Below, piece by piece: positions 8,203 through 17,201 of a stretch of 64,000 nucleotides of DNA. The stretch is from Ligilactobacillus hayakitensis DSM 18933 = JCM 14209 (GTDB taxonomy: Bacteria > Bacillota > Bacilli > Lactobacillales > Lactobacillaceae). Under the pieces are notes generated by a model that was not told where the DNA came from, made no database searches, and saw only the letters and a program-made list of their open reading frames with translations. The stretch's first letter is position 1; each line of letters begins with the position of its first letter. The stretch lies in contig NZ_BAML01000003.1 of NCBI RefSeq assembly GCF_000615845.1, forward strand, positions 38,708-102,707. Direction: 5' to 3'. Both the position numbers and the translations under genes were made by a program.

Positions 8203-8526
8203 AAAAAAGTTAACAAAGAAATGAAAACTTATTTACAAGAAGATCAAGGCTTTGCTGAAGGAACTTTAGATGAAAATTGAAACCCACCAGATAATAGTAC
8301 TCCAAATCTAGAATTTGATTATGCTACATATGTAAAGAAAATAACCGCACACAGTTTTAGACATATTCACGCTTTCCTTTTGTTTGACTCTGGTACCAAT
8401 ATTAAAGAAGTTCAAGAACGCTTAGAACATTCAACTTCAAAAATGACACTTGATATTTGTACTCATGTTACACAAAATCGAAAACAAGAAACATCCCTTA
8501 AATTTGCTAATTTTATGCAGAACTAA
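8203..8526 (+). pseudogene. tyrosine recombinase (phage/ICE integrase) C-terminal remnant
   Basis: The frame contains the C-terminal catalytic half of a phage-type integrase: HSFRHIHAFLLFDSGTNIKE (the H-x-x-R box), then VQERLEHSTSKMTLDI and THVTQNRKQETSLKFANFM. Three signs of decay are visible. An in-frame TGA lies at 8278-8280, the nucleophilic tyrosine of the usual DIYTHV motif is Cys here (DICTHV), and the conserved LGH is LEH. The N-terminal core-binding domain is missing. It therefore cannot recombine DNA, and it marks an old integration at this site between the DUF2207 gene and tsf. Confidence 0.85.
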
Positions 8527-8569
8527 AAACAAGTGTGGGTTATTTTGTGGGTCATTTATATAAAAATAC

Positions 8570-8615
8570 AAAAAAAGTCTCCCTAAATGTTAACAAATCA
8601 GCATTTAGGGAGACT
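8570..8615 (-). terminator. rpsB-tsf operon terminator
   Basis: On the minus strand a perfect 14-pair stem (AGTCTCCCTAAATG with its complement) encloses a 12-base loop and is followed by a run of Ts. It is the strongest hairpin in the first 10 kb. Confidence 0.92.
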
Positions 8616-8625
8616 AAATTAAATA

Positions 8626-9651
8626 TTATTTAATTTGTGACATAACTTCTTCAGCAAAGTCTACTTCATTCTTTTCGATACCTTCACCAACTTCAAAGCG
8701 AGCAAATTTAACTGCTTTGGCGTTTACTGATTCAAGGTATTGTTCAACAGTCTTGCTGTCATCCATGATGTAAACTTGAGCTAATAATGTGTAAGCTTGG
8801 TCCACTTGAGTGTTATCTAACATGAAGCGGTTCATCTTACCTGGGATAATCTTGTCCCAAATCTTTTCAGGTTTACCTTCTGCCTTTAATTCTTCCTTAA
8901 TATCAGCTTCAGCTTTAGCAATAACTTCGTCAGTTAATTGTGCCTTTGAACCGTATTGTAAGTGTGGAAGAGCTGGCTTGTCAACCATTGCACGACTTTC
9001 GTTATCTTGGTCGATTTTATGGTTCATTTGTGCCAATTCATCTTTAATGAATTGTGGATCTAAATCATTGTATGATAATACAGTTGGTTTCATAGCAGCA
9101 ATGTGCATTGAAACTTGCTTAGCTAATGTATCATCTCCACCTTCGATAACTGAGATAACACCAATACGACCACCGTTGTGTTGGTATGCTCCAAAGTGTT
9201 GGTCATCAGTCTTTTCAAGTAATTCGAAACGACGGAATGAAATTTTTTCACCAATTGTAGCTGTAGCGTTAACATATTCAGCTTCCAATGTTTCACCTGA
9301 TGGCATCTTTAATGCAAGTGCTTCTTCGTTGTTAGCTGGTTTACCTTCTGCAATAACTTTTGCAGTAGCTTTAACTAATTCAACGAATTGAGCGTTTTTA
9401 GCAACGAAGTCAGTTTCAGCGTTAACTTCAACTACAGCTGCAACGTTACCATCAACGTATACACCTGTTAAACCTTCAGCAGCAACACGATCAGCTTTCT
9501 TAGCAGCTTTTGCCATACCTTTTTCACGAAGTAATTCGATTGCTTTTTCGATATCACCATCTGTTTCTACCAATGCCTTCTTAGCGTCCATAACGCCGGC
9601 ACCTGACTTTTCACGCAATTCTTTAACTTGCGCAGCAGTAATGTTTGCCAT
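8626..9651 (-). CDS. tsf: elongation factor Ts
   Basis: Guanine nucleotide exchange factor that regenerates EF-Tu-GTP. The 341 aa protein opens with the UBA-like domain ([24 protein letters not shown]) and continues with the exchange-core motif around residue 80 ([12 protein letters not shown]). It is about 50 residues longer than the Bacillus protein because of an insertion in the core (roughly 190-260, including the [16 protein letters not shown] stretch). A long form of this kind is usual in streptococci and many lactobacilli. It follows rpsB by 88 bases and ends at a strong terminator. Confidence 0.98.
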   Translation of the reverse strand: MANITAAQVKELREKSGAGVMDAKKALVETDGDIEKAIELLREKGMAKAAKKADRVAAEGLTGVYVDGNVAAVVEVNAETDFVAKNAQFVELVKATAKVIAEGKPANNEEALALKMPSGETLEAEYVNATATIGEKISFRRFELLEKTDDQHFGAYQHNGGRIGVISVIEGGDDTLAKQVSMHIAAMKPTVLSYNDLDPQFIKDELAQMNHKIDQDNESRAMVDKPALPHLQYGSKAQLTDEVIAKAEADIKEELKAEGKPEKIWDKIIPGKMNRFMLDNTQVDQAYTLLAQVYIMDDSKTVEQYLESVNAKAVKFARFEVGEGIEKNEVDFAEEVMSQIK

Positions 9652-9739
9652 TATATTGGCCTCCCTTAAATTATTTTAATAAAGGCCGCCCTAATCCCAG
9701 GCCAATGTGCCTAAAACTAAGACAGCCTAAGTTAATTAA

Positions 9740-10537
9740 CTATTCAGCATCTTTGCTATCGTTGTTGCCTTCTACAGCTTCTACGATATCTTCAATTGAA
9801 TCTACTTTTTCATCTGTATTTTCAAATGTTTCTTCTGTTACAGGTGCATCATCTTCACCTTGACGACCTTCGATAACAGCGTCAGCCATCTTAGCAGTGA
9901 TAAGACGTACGGCACGGATTGCATCGTCGTTTGATGGAATCTTAACATCGATTTCATCTGGATCTGCGTTTGTATCAACCATAGCAACAATAGGAATATT
10001 TAACTTTTGTGCTTCTTTTACAGCGATACGTTCTTTACGAGGATCAACGATGAATAATACATCTGGAATACGTGGCATATCTTCGATACCACCAAGGAAT
10101 TTTTCAAGACGGTCACGTTGTTTTTGTAACAATGCAACTTCTTTCTTAGGAAGACGTTCAAATGTACCATCTTCTGCCATTGCCTTGATTTCCTTTAACT
10201 TCTTGATACGTTTTTGAATTGTGTTCCAGTTAGTTAAAGTACCACCTAACCAACGGTGATTTACAAAGTATTGACCAGCACGCTTTGCTTCTTCAGCAAC
10301 AGCTTCTTGTGCTTGTTTCTTTGTACCTACGAATAATACAACGCCATCATCTGATGCAGCGTCCTTAATAAAGTCGTAAGCATCATCGATTAACTTAACA
10401 GTCTTTTGTAAGTCAATGATGTAAATTCCGTTACGTTCTGTGAAGATGTATTTCTTCATCTTAGGGTTCCAACGACGTGTTTGGTGTCCGAAATGTACAC
10501 CGGCTTCAAGTAATTGTTTCATTGTAATAACAGCCAT
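9740..10537 (-). CDS. rpsB: 30S ribosomal protein S2
   Basis: A 265 aa small-subunit ribosomal protein. The family hallmarks are present: [22 protein letters not shown] at the N-terminus, [10 protein letters not shown] near residue 63 and [11 protein letters not shown] near residue 190. The C-terminus carries the acidic extension common in lactobacilli. I place the start at 10537: the in-frame ATG 15 bases earlier would put the ribosome binding site GGAGG inside the coding region. It is the first gene of the rpsB-tsf operon. Confidence 0.98.
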   Translation of the reverse strand: MAVITMKQLLEAGVHFGHQTRRWNPKMKKYIFTERNGIYIIDLQKTVKLIDDAYDFIKDAASDDGVVLFVGTKKQAQEAVAEEAKRAGQYFVNHRWLGGTLTNWNTIQKRIKKLKEIKAMAEDGTFERLPKKEVALLQKQRDRLEKFLGGIEDMPRIPDVLFIVDPRKERIAVKEAQKLNIPIVAMVDTNADPDEIDVKIPSNDDAIRAVRLITAKMADAVIEGRQGEDDAPVTEETFENTDEKVDSIEDIVEAVEGNNDSKDAE

Positions 10538-10570
10538 TACAATAACCTCCAAATAGTTTTTTTCCTCCTC

Positions 10571-10647
10571 TATGTTTAGCTACTAAAAAACTCATAGAGC
10601 AACTTTTTAGCAATCGCATAGAGTGTGAATTGTGTTTTAAACACTCT
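10571..10647 (-). promoter_or_regulatory. structured 5' leader of rpsB-tsf
   Basis: Between rpsB and the upstream gene are two inverted repeats on the transcript: AGAGTG...CACTCT (10620-10647) and CTATG...CATAG (10571-10597). Ribosomal-protein mRNA leaders often bind their own product, so autoregulation by S2 is possible. This rests on inference from the inverted repeats only; I do not match it to a named leader family. Confidence 0.3.
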
Positions 10648-10681
10648 TAAAATTATATATTAGCACCATATATATTGCAAG

Positions 10682-10963
10682 TTAATTTTTAAGATTAACT
10701 CCATTTTTTCGCAAATATTCCAATTTTTTATCTCTACTTTGATGCTTAAACTCATACTCTTTTTTTAGAGCTTCATTTTTAGTTTCAAATTCCTCATGGT
10801 AAATCATTTTTAAAGGATGTCGACTTTTTACTCTAGTATATTTTGCACCAGTTCCATTTGAATGTTGCTTAAATCTTCTCTGTAAATCAGTCGTAAAACC
10901 ACCGTATAATGTATTATCAGCACATAAGAGGACATAAAAATAATATATTTGTTTACTTCCCAT
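10682..10963 (-). CDS. GIY-YIG domain protein (YhbQ/YazA type)
   Basis: A 93 aa single-domain GIY-YIG nuclease-superfamily protein. The motif reads YYFYVLLCADNTLYGGFTTD (residues 7-26), with FY/YGG in place of GIY/YIG. The following RRFKQHSNGTGAKYTR and a late Glu/Asn region are standard for the UPF0213 group. Its cellular role is uncertain; some relatives have weak nuclease activity. The start chosen (MGSKQI) overlaps the end of trmN6 by 11 bases, showing co-transcription, the same pairing as in Bacillus (yabB-yazA). Confidence 0.88.
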   Translation of the reverse strand: MGSKQIYYFYVLLCADNTLYGGFTTDLQRRFKQHSNGTGAKYTRVKSRHPLKMIYHEEFETKNEALKKEYEFKHQSRDKKLEYLRKNGVNLKN

Positions 10964-11717
10964 ATAAAAGTTCCCTAACAATTCCGGTATACTGCCCCTT
11001 TTCATCTGCAATTGTAATTGGGTATAGGTATCTAAGACCACCCTTTTTTCCGGCCTTAATTCCCTGTACTAAAACCATATTAGCTTCTTTACCAGGTTTG
11101 GGATGAACCATTTGAATTTTCTTAGGTTCAATATTGTATCTTCTCATCTTATCTAACATTTCTAATAATCGATCTGGTCGATACACAAAATTTATTTTTC
11201 CACCAAATTTAAGTAAACCACTGGAAACTTTAATGATTTGTTCTAAATTAACGGTAATTTCATGGCGTGCAATTGCATAATGTTGATTTTCATTTTTTTG
11301 ACTCATATCTGAGTTAAGAAAATATGGTGGATTACATGTAATCATATCAACTGAATCTTTTTTTATTTGATTTCCTAATTGATTTAAATCTTGATTAATA
11401 ACACTAATTTTTTCAGCTAAATCATTTAATTCAATCGATCTTTTTGCCATATTTGCTAACCGTTCTTGAATTTCAACTTCAATAATTTCTCCGTTAACTT
11501 TATTACTCATAAAAATTCCTACTGCACCATTACCAGCACACAAGTCAACAACTTTTGCTCCTTTTTTCATCACAGGATTTGCAAAATTTGCTAGCAAAAC
11601 AGCATCAATTGAAAACGAAAATACATTAGGGCTTTGAATTATCCTAAAGTCATTTGAGTACAATTGGTCAATACGTTCATCATCTAATAATTTCACTTTA
11701 TTCAAATTTAATTCCAT
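10953..11717 (-). CDS. trmN6: tRNA1(Val) (adenine37-N6)-methyltransferase-like protein
   Basis: A 254 aa SAM-dependent methyltransferase of the YabB/TrmN6 group. The SAM-binding motif VVDLCAGNGAVGI lies near residue 55 and the catalytic CNPPYF (NPPY, typical of N6-adenine methylases) near residue 128. The N-terminal DDERIDQLYSNDFRIIQ segment and the C-terminal RPDRL/HPKP portion match the family. Substrate in Gram-positives is inferred from the E. coli enzyme. The AAGGA before the annotated ATG is very close, so the true start might be a TTG four codons later. It is divergent from plsC. Confidence 0.85.
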   Translation of the reverse strand: MELNLNKVKLLDDERIDQLYSNDFRIIQSPNVFSFSIDAVLLANFANPVMKKGAKVVDLCAGNGAVGIFMSNKVNGEIIEVEIQERLANMAKRSIELNDLAEKISVINQDLNQLGNQIKKDSVDMITCNPPYFLNSDMSQKNENQHYAIARHEITVNLEQIIKVSSGLLKFGGKINFVYRPDRLLEMLDKMRRYNIEPKKIQMVHPKPGKEANMVLVQGIKAGKKGGLRYLYPITIADEKGQYTGIVRELLYGK

Positions 11718-11800
11718 TCCTTCTATAATTTTCCTTGAAAGTTTATTAAAATTTGCATACTATTAGGTAGTATATCAGATTAAGGAGAGGTTGTCTTTAG

Positions 11801-12430
11801 ATGTTCTATTCATTTATTCGAGCTGTTGCACAAATAATCATTTATATAATCAATGGAAAACCTAAAATATTAAACAAGGAAAATTTACCCGAAGGAAATT
11901 ACATTTTAGTGGGTCCCCATCGAACATGGTTTGATCCAATTTATTTTGCTTTGAGCGCTAGTCCAAAGAAGTTTTCTTTCATGGCAAAAAAAGAACTCTT
12001 TAAGAATCCGATTTTAAAGTATATTCTTGTTCATGCAAATGCATTTCCAGTTGACCGTGAAAATCCAGGTCCTTCAGCTGTTAAAACACCAGTTAAATGG
12101 TTGAAACAACGTGATTTATCCTTGATTATGTATCCTTCTGGCACAAGACATTCACAATCATTGAAAGGCGGCGTTACATTAATCGCTAAACTTTCTGGTG
12201 TGCCTATCGTACCAGCGGTGTATCAAGGACCTTTAACTTTTAAAGGCTTATTTTCTCGTAAAAAAACTTTTATGGCCTTTGGAGAACCTATAATTGTCGA
12301 CAGAAAACGCAAACTTGATGATGTGTACCAACAAGAAATTATCAAAGCAATGGAATTAGAATTTGAAAAACTCGATAAGCAAATTAATCCAAAGTTTGTT
12401 TACGTTGACCCTAGTCAAAAAAATAAATAG
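11801..12430 (+). CDS. plsC: 1-acyl-sn-glycerol-3-phosphate acyltransferase
   Basis: A 209 aa membrane-associated acyltransferase that adds the second acyl chain in phosphatidic acid synthesis. The catalytic HX4D motif is PHRTWFDP near residue 46. The glycerophosphate-binding block reads YPSGTRHS (usually PEGTRS) near residue 110, and VPIVPAVYQGP forms the fourth block. A hydrophobic N-terminal segment anchors it to the membrane. It is one of the few plus-strand genes, has an AGGAGAGG ribosome binding site and ends at a bidirectional terminator shared with yneF. Confidence 0.92.
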   Translation: MFYSFIRAVAQIIIYIINGKPKILNKENLPEGNYILVGPHRTWFDPIYFALSASPKKFSFMAKKELFKNPILKYILVHANAFPVDRENPGPSAVKTPVKWLKQRDLSLIMYPSGTRHSQSLKGGVTLIAKLSGVPIVPAVYQGPLTFKGLFSRKKTFMAFGEPIIVDRKRKLDDVYQQEIIKAMELEFEKLDKQINPKFVYVDPSQKNK

Positions 12431-12441
12431 TAAAGCAAAAT

Positions 12442-12480
12442 AAAAGACCTGATAAATCTGAGATTTATCAGGTCTTTTTT
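12442..12480. terminator. bidirectional terminator between plsC and yneF
   Basis: A 16-pair inverted repeat (AAAAGACCTGATAAAT and complement) with a five-base loop is flanked by T-runs on both strands. It separates convergent genes. Confidence 0.92.
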
Positions 12481-12515
12481 ATCAGAAATAACTAAAATTA
12501 AATTATTTAATTCAA

Positions 12516-12737
12516 TTACTTGCCGTAGTTACTCTTCATTGCACTCATCATTTGTTTGAGGCGTTTTTCTGATGGTTTTTGGCCCATTTGTGCCATCATT
12601 TGGCGCATCATTTGTTCGTTAATTGGTGGATTTTTCTTAAGATAATCTTCCATATATTTTCTTGCTGCAAAAAATCCGCCAGCAAAACCTAATACTAATG
12701 CAATGATTACTACAATAATCCATGCTCCTGTACCCAT
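12516..12737 (-). CDS. yneF: YneF family protein (UPF0154)
   Basis: A 73 aa protein with one N-terminal transmembrane helix (about residues 5-26, [20 protein letters not shown]), then the family signature [23 protein letters not shown] and a Met/Lys-rich end. The family is conserved in Firmicutes; its role is unknown. AAGGAG lies upstream of the ATG. It is transcribed toward the shared terminator. Confidence 0.92.
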   Translation of the reverse strand: MGTGAWIIVVIIALVLGFAGGFFAARKYMEDYLKKNPPINEQMMRQMMAQMGQKPSEKRLKQMMSAMKSNYGK

Positions 12738-12827
12738 AGTATCAAACTCCTTACATTCTTAATTACATTTCTAGTTTAACTAAAATATATCTAAAAATAA
12801 AGTCCAAGTTCAATTAATTAATATATT

Positions 12828-13082
12828 TTAATCGTCACGAAGTCCACGCTTACGTTGAATTTCCTTTACTTTTTCAGGCGTTACTTCTTTTCCGTTCTTA
12901 TCAAATACTTGAAGCATTTCAACATGACTTCTAAAATTTTCACGGAACATCGCTAAGTATGTTTCTCTTAGCTTTTTTTGTTCTAAAATTTCATCTTCAG
13001 TTAAGCCTTCGCTCTTTTTTTTCTTTGCCAATTCATTAATTCGATTAATTAATTCTTGTGGAATCCCATTATTTTCAGCCAT
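12828..13082 (-). CDS. DUF896 family protein (UPF0291, YnzC-like)
   Basis: An 84 aa helical protein. The family core INRINELAKKKKSEGLTEDEILEQKKLRETYL is nearly complete here. Bacillus YnzC, the best-known relative, lies in a DNA-damage-controlled locus, but the molecular function is unknown. It begins 9 bases after recN ends and has a GGAG ribosome binding site, so it is probably the last gene of the efp-to-recN direction. Confidence 0.9.
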   Translation of the reverse strand: MAENNGIPQELINRINELAKKKKSEGLTEDEILEQKKLRETYLAMFRENFRSHVEMLQVFDKNGKEVTPEKVKEIQRKRGLRDD

Positions 13083-13091
13083 TTGTTTCTC

Positions 13092-14774
13092 CTATCTTTG
13101 TTTTAAATTTTGCAACATTTTTATCATTTCTGTTGCATGTTCTATTGTTAGTGTGGTAATTTCAGTTCCTGATAGCATTCTTGCTAATTCTTTAATTCTC
13201 ATTTCACCTTCAAGATATGTTATCGCTGTTTCAGTTCTGCCATTCTTTATATCTTTTGCAATAAAGTAATGATGATCAGCAATAGCTGCAACTTGTGGTA
13301 AATGCGAAATACATAGAACTTGCGAATTCTTACCAATTTGACTTATTTTTTCTGCTATCGCTTGTGCAACACGACCACTAACCCCAGTATCAACTTCATC
13401 AAAAATAATACTAGTAACCCCTGTTCCTTGTGAAAAAATTGTTTTTAACGCTAACATCATACGAGAAAGTTCCCCACCCGATGCAATCTTAGCAAGCGGT
13501 CCCATTTCTTCACCTGGATTAGTTTGAATATAAAATTCAATTTTATCTTGACCTAAGCTTGTTAATTTGTCAAGTTTTTCAAATTTTACTTTAAACACTG
13601 CTTTATCCATGTATAGTTGGCTCAATTGTTCATGAACAGAGTTTTCTAATTTCAGTGCAGTTTGTTTGCGTAAAGTTGTAATCTCATCAGCTAATTTTTG
13701 CGATTGCTCAAAATATAATGCTAATCTTTTCTTTTGCTCATCAACATTTTCTTCTGAATTTTGCATATTTTCAAGTTCTGTAGTTATTTGTTCGTGATAA
13801 TTTAGAATTTCATCAATCGAATCACCATATTTTCGCTTTAATTGATGAATCACTTCTAAGCGCTGCTCAATTTCATCTAAGCGTCCTTGGTCAAATTCCA
13901 TCATATCAAGCTCATTCACTACTTCTCTAGATACGTCTTCTAGTTCATAATAAACATTTGAAATGTTTTCACTGATATGTTGTAAGCTTTCAGATAGATC
14001 CGATACTTTTTGGATTCCCTCCATCGCTTCTCCTAATTTACCAAGTACATCTAGATTTTCACCAGATAAAATTTGATAACTGTGTTCTAACGCTGCGTAT
14101 ATTGATTGAAAATTATCAAGTTTATTTTTTTCTTCAAGTAACTGCTGATCTTCATTCTTCTTTAGACCAGCTGCTTCGATTTCATCAGCTTGATATTTCA
14201 ACATATCTAAACGTTGGTTCCATGCTTGTTCATCTTTTTCTCTTTGCAATAATTCTTTATTTAATTGCTTGTATTGCTGAAATGTTTCACTATAAGCAGC
14301 ATGTTTTTCTGCAATTTTTTTATTAAAACTATCCAATAGTATGATATGATTTTCTGAACGCATTAACTCTTGGTGTTCATTTTGACCGTGAATATCAATT
14401 AATGTTGTACCAATCTTTTTTAAAACGGTTAAATTAACTAACATCCCGTTCACACGACAAACATTTCTTCCTGCTTTATATAATTCACGCTGTAAAATAA
14501 GCTGATCATCATCATAATCAATTCCAAATTCTTCTAAAACCTTAAATGTTTTTGCGTTTGCTGGTAACTTAAATTGCCCTTGAATTACAGCTTTTTTTTT
14601 ACCTTTTCGGATAAATTCCGTCGAACCCCGGCCTCCGCCTAAAAGTCCTAACGCATCAATAATGATTGATTTTCCTGCGCCGGTTTCTCCGGTTAGAACA
14701 GTCATATTATCCTTAAAATTTATATCCATTCTATCGATAATCGCAAAATCATTTATAACTAACTCTTGTAACAT
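13092..14774 (-). CDS. recN: DNA repair protein RecN
   Basis: A 560 aa SMC-like ATPase that acts early at DNA double-strand breaks. The Walker A motif GETGAGKSIIIDAL is at residues 29-42. Two coiled-coil arms occupy the middle, and the ABC signature ASGGELSRMMLALK with Walker B SIIFDEVDTGVSG lies in the C-terminal half. Length is normal. It is downstream of argR by 12 bases in the standard argR-recN order. Confidence 0.97.
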   Translation of the reverse strand: MLQELVINDFAIIDRMDINFKDNMTVLTGETGAGKSIIIDALGLLGGGRGSTEFIRKGKKKAVIQGQFKLPANAKTFKVLEEFGIDYDDDQLILQRELYKAGRNVCRVNGMLVNLTVLKKIGTTLIDIHGQNEHQELMRSENHIILLDSFNKKIAEKHAAYSETFQQYKQLNKELLQREKDEQAWNQRLDMLKYQADEIEAAGLKKNEDQQLLEEKNKLDNFQSIYAALEHSYQILSGENLDVLGKLGEAMEGIQKVSDLSESLQHISENISNVYYELEDVSREVVNELDMMEFDQGRLDEIEQRLEVIHQLKRKYGDSIDEILNYHEQITTELENMQNSEENVDEQKKRLALYFEQSQKLADEITTLRKQTALKLENSVHEQLSQLYMDKAVFKVKFEKLDKLTSLGQDKIEFYIQTNPGEEMGPLAKIASGGELSRMMLALKTIFSQGTGVTSIIFDEVDTGVSGRVAQAIAEKISQIGKNSQVLCISHLPQVAAIADHHYFIAKDIKNGRTETAITYLEGEMRIKELARMLSGTEITTLTIEHATEMIKMLQNLKQR

Positions 14775-14786
14775 CTCATCACCCTA

Positions 14787-15245
14787 TTATTGTACTCCAA
14801 TTAATTCCAAAAGCTTCTCGAATAAATCTATTGCTTCTTGATTTGAGTATGCAAATACCATCACTGACGAATCATCACTTAGTGTAGCGAATACTTCTTT
14901 ATACCCAACTTTTTCAATCAAATTAGAAACAGCAGGTCCACTACCAGGAATGACTTTAAAAAAAATCATTTTTTCAGCAATATTTGAGCTAACATATGAT
15001 TCTGAAAGTGTGTCTTTTAATTTTTTTTGGACATCAATTTCCTTCAAGGTTGGGACACTATAGCGATAACTCCCATTTTTTGTTGGTAATTTAATTAGTT
15101 GCATCTCTTTAACATCCCTTGAAATTGTAGCTTGTGTCACTTCAATCCCTTGATTAAGTAATAATTGCACAATATCATCTTGTTTATAAATTTCAAATTT
15201 TTGTAAAATTTCTCTAATTAACTTTTGCCTAACTTGTTTTCGCAT
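14787..15245 (-). CDS. argR: arginine repressor ArgR
   Basis: A 152 aa arginine-responsive transcription factor. The N-terminal winged helix contains the conserved EVTQATISRDVKEMQLIKLP (about 34-53; seen here as GIEVTQATISRDVKEM). The C-terminal hexamerisation and arginine-binding domain contains the GSGPAVSNLIEKV stretch and SDDSSVMVFA. It has a strong AAGGAGGGGG ribosome binding site. No arginine biosynthesis genes are in the window, so its targets must lie elsewhere; the position between tlyA and recN is conserved. Confidence 0.95.
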   Translation of the reverse strand: MRKQVRQKLIREILQKFEIYKQDDIVQLLLNQGIEVTQATISRDVKEMQLIKLPTKNGSYRYSVPTLKEIDVQKKLKDTLSESYVSSNIAEKMIFFKVIPGSGPAVSNLIEKVGYKEVFATLSDDSSVMVFAYSNQEAIDLFEKLLELIGVQ

Positions 15246-15264
15246 TAGTCCCCCTCCTTGGTTA

Positions 15265-16083
15265 TTATTTTTTATCTAATGTCGCATGAGCGTTTTTCAC
15301 TACTTCTTCAGCAGAAACATCAGCATCAATCTTTCCTAATTCTTCAGATGCAGAAAGATGAATTAAAAATTCAATATTACCTTCTCCACCGGTAATTGGA
15401 GAAAAACTTAAATCTTTAACATCATACTTTTCTTTTACAGCAAAATTTATAATATCATTTATTACTTCTAAATGAACATTGGCATCACGAACAATTCCAT
15501 GCTTACCAACTTTTTCTTTTCCTGCTTCAAATTGAGGTTTAATTAACGCTACGACGTCTCCATTAGTCTTAATAATTTTATGTAATGTTGGTAAAATTAA
15601 ATGCAATGAGATGAAAGAAACATCAATTGAAGCAAACTCTGGTTGACCCTCTGTAAAATCTTCTAACTTAGAATATCTAAAGTTAGTATTTTCCATGACG
15701 ATTACCCTTTCATCAGATCGTAACTTCCATGCTAATTGGTTAGTACCTACATCTAATGCATAACTTTTAGCAACGCCTTTATGCAAACCAACATCTGTAA
15801 ATCCACCTGTCGAAGAACCAATATCTAACATAATTTTATTTTTGACGTTAATTTTAAATTCTTTTAACGCTTTTTCTAGTTTCAACCCCCCACGACTTAC
15901 ATAAGGCATCTTAGTTCCCTTAAAATGTAATTCAGTATCTTCTGGAATTTTCATTCCTGGCTTATCTAGACGTTCCTCATTTTCTCCTAAAATCTCTCCA
16001 GCCATTACAGCTCTTTTAGCTTGTTCGCGAGTATCAAATAACCCTTGCTTAACAAGTAATACATCTACACGTTCTTTTTTCAT
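15265..16083 (-). CDS. tlyA: TlyA family rRNA 2'-O-methyltransferase
   Basis: A 272 aa protein with an N-terminal S4 RNA-binding domain (ERVDVLLVKQGLFDTREQAKRAVMAG) and a C-terminal FtsJ-like methyltransferase domain. The SAM-binding motif is MLDIGSSTGGFTDVGL (about residue 83) and a catalytic-type K appears in ALIKPQFEAGKEKVG. Characterised TlyA proteins methylate 16S and 23S rRNA. The ATG overlaps the ispA stop region (TAAATG), showing tight coupling. Confidence 0.93.
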   Translation of the reverse strand: MKKERVDVLLVKQGLFDTREQAKRAVMAGEILGENEERLDKPGMKIPEDTELHFKGTKMPYVSRGGLKLEKALKEFKINVKNKIMLDIGSSTGGFTDVGLHKGVAKSYALDVGTNQLAWKLRSDERVIVMENTNFRYSKLEDFTEGQPEFASIDVSFISLHLILPTLHKIIKTNGDVVALIKPQFEAGKEKVGKHGIVRDANVHLEVINDIINFAVKEKYDVKDLSFSPITGGEGNIEFLIHLSASEELGKIDADVSAEEVVKNAHATLDKK

Positions 16084-16977
16084 TTATATTTTCCCTACTT
16101 TAAAATATTTTAATATCATTTTCATAAATTCAATCTTTGTTCCTTGTGCCTCTAATTTTAATAAAACATCATCAATTTGGAACAAGACTTGATCTAACTT
16201 ATCTTGTGCACCTTTTAATCCCAGTAAATTTGGATACGTATTTTTATTTTCATTAAGATCTTTATGAACTTTTTTTCCTAATTTTTCTTGACTACCAACT
16301 ACATCTAAAATATCGTCATAAATTTGAAAAGCTAGTCCAAAAAGTTCTCCATATTTTACAATTAGTTCTTGCTGTTTTTTATCGGCATTTGCTAGTTGCG
16401 CCCCGGCTAAACAAGCATACTTTAATAATGCTCCTGTTTTTCCTTCGTGTACATGTTGTACTTGTTCTAGGGTATATGTCGTTTTTTCACCTAAAATATC
16501 TCCAACTTGTCCATCAATCATTGCTCTTGGCCCAGAAGCATCCGACAACTCATCAATCAATTTAACTTTTAACGCTGGCGCTAATGATTCACTCGTGGTA
16601 ATCACTTTAAAAGCTTCGGTTAGTAACGCATCCCCTGACAAAATGGCAATTGCTTCTCCAAACTGCTTATGATTTGTTGGCATTCCCCGACGTAAATCAT
16701 CATTATCCATCGCTGGAAGATCGTCATGAATCAAAGAATATGTATGGACTAATTCCAGTGCGCTTCCCACACGATACGCATCATCACTTATCGGAGTATT
16801 CAATGCGTCTAATATAATAAAAATTAATAATGGTCGAATTCTTTTTCCACCTGCTTTAACAGAATAAAGCATTGCTTGCTTTAGAAATGGATGACATTGA
16901 ATTTTGTTTAAATATTCTTCGATATACTGGTTAAACTGAGTAATTTTTTCTTCTTCAAAAATTTTAAAATTATTCAT
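16084..16977 (-). CDS. ispA: polyprenyl (farnesyl/geranyl) diphosphate synthase
   Basis: A 297 aa trans-prenyltransferase that condenses IPP with allylic diphosphates to make farnesyl diphosphate, the precursor of the undecaprenyl lipid carrier. Both Asp-rich motifs are present: [15 protein letters not shown] near residue 88 and [10 protein letters not shown] near residue 220. It overlaps xseB by 8 bases. It works in the same isoprenoid route as the mvaS gene at 23.4 kb. Confidence 0.95.
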   Translation of the reverse strand: MNNFKIFEEEKITQFNQYIEEYLNKIQCHPFLKQAMLYSVKAGGKRIRPLLIFIILDALNTPISDDAYRVGSALELVHTYSLIHDDLPAMDNDDLRRGMPTNHKQFGEAIAILSGDALLTEAFKVITTSESLAPALKVKLIDELSDASGPRAMIDGQVGDILGEKTTYTLEQVQHVHEGKTGALLKYACLAGAQLANADKKQQELIVKYGELFGLAFQIYDDILDVVGSQEKLGKKVHKDLNENKNTYPNLLGLKGAQDKLDQVLFQIDDVLLKLEAQGTKIEFMKMILKYFKVGKI

Positions 16978-17200
16978 AATCTGGGTCCCTATCGAAATCT
17001 ACTTCATCGCCATTTTCATTTATTACTTTGGTTAATGTTCTTTCAGCTTGCGCAAGTGTTTGTTGTAATTCATTACTTAATTTTACGCCTTCTTCAAATG
17101 ATTTTAAGGCTTCTTCAAGTGGCACATCGCCACTTTCTAATTTATTTACAATTGTTTCTAACTTTTTTAAATTATCTTCAAATTTAACTTGTTCCGTCAT
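16970..17200 (-). CDS. xseB: exodeoxyribonuclease VII small subunit
   Basis: A 76 aa helical protein with the family signature [32 protein letters not shown] at residues 6-37. It associates with XseA and is needed for ssDNA exonuclease activity. The gene ends inside ispA and begins 1 base after xseA stops, so the three are co-translated. Confidence 0.97.
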   Translation of the reverse strand: MTEQVKFEDNLKKLETIVNKLESGDVPLEEALKSFEEGVKLSNELQQTLAQAERTLTKVINENGDEVDFDRDPDYE

Positions 17201-17201
17201 C

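Noticed and set aside
7260..8560. Intact prophage or integrative element
   Set aside because: Only a recombinase fragment and two small genes remain; no structural, replication or transfer genes and no clear att repeats are visible.
8810..9391. Long plus-strand ORF (193 codons) opposite tsf
   Set aside because: It is the antisense of a highly conserved gene, has no ribosome binding site and shows no protein-like composition.
9897..10217. Plus-strand ORF opposite rpsB
   Set aside because: Antisense shadow of S2 coding sequence; Ser/Arg/Phe-rich translation is typical of such shadows.
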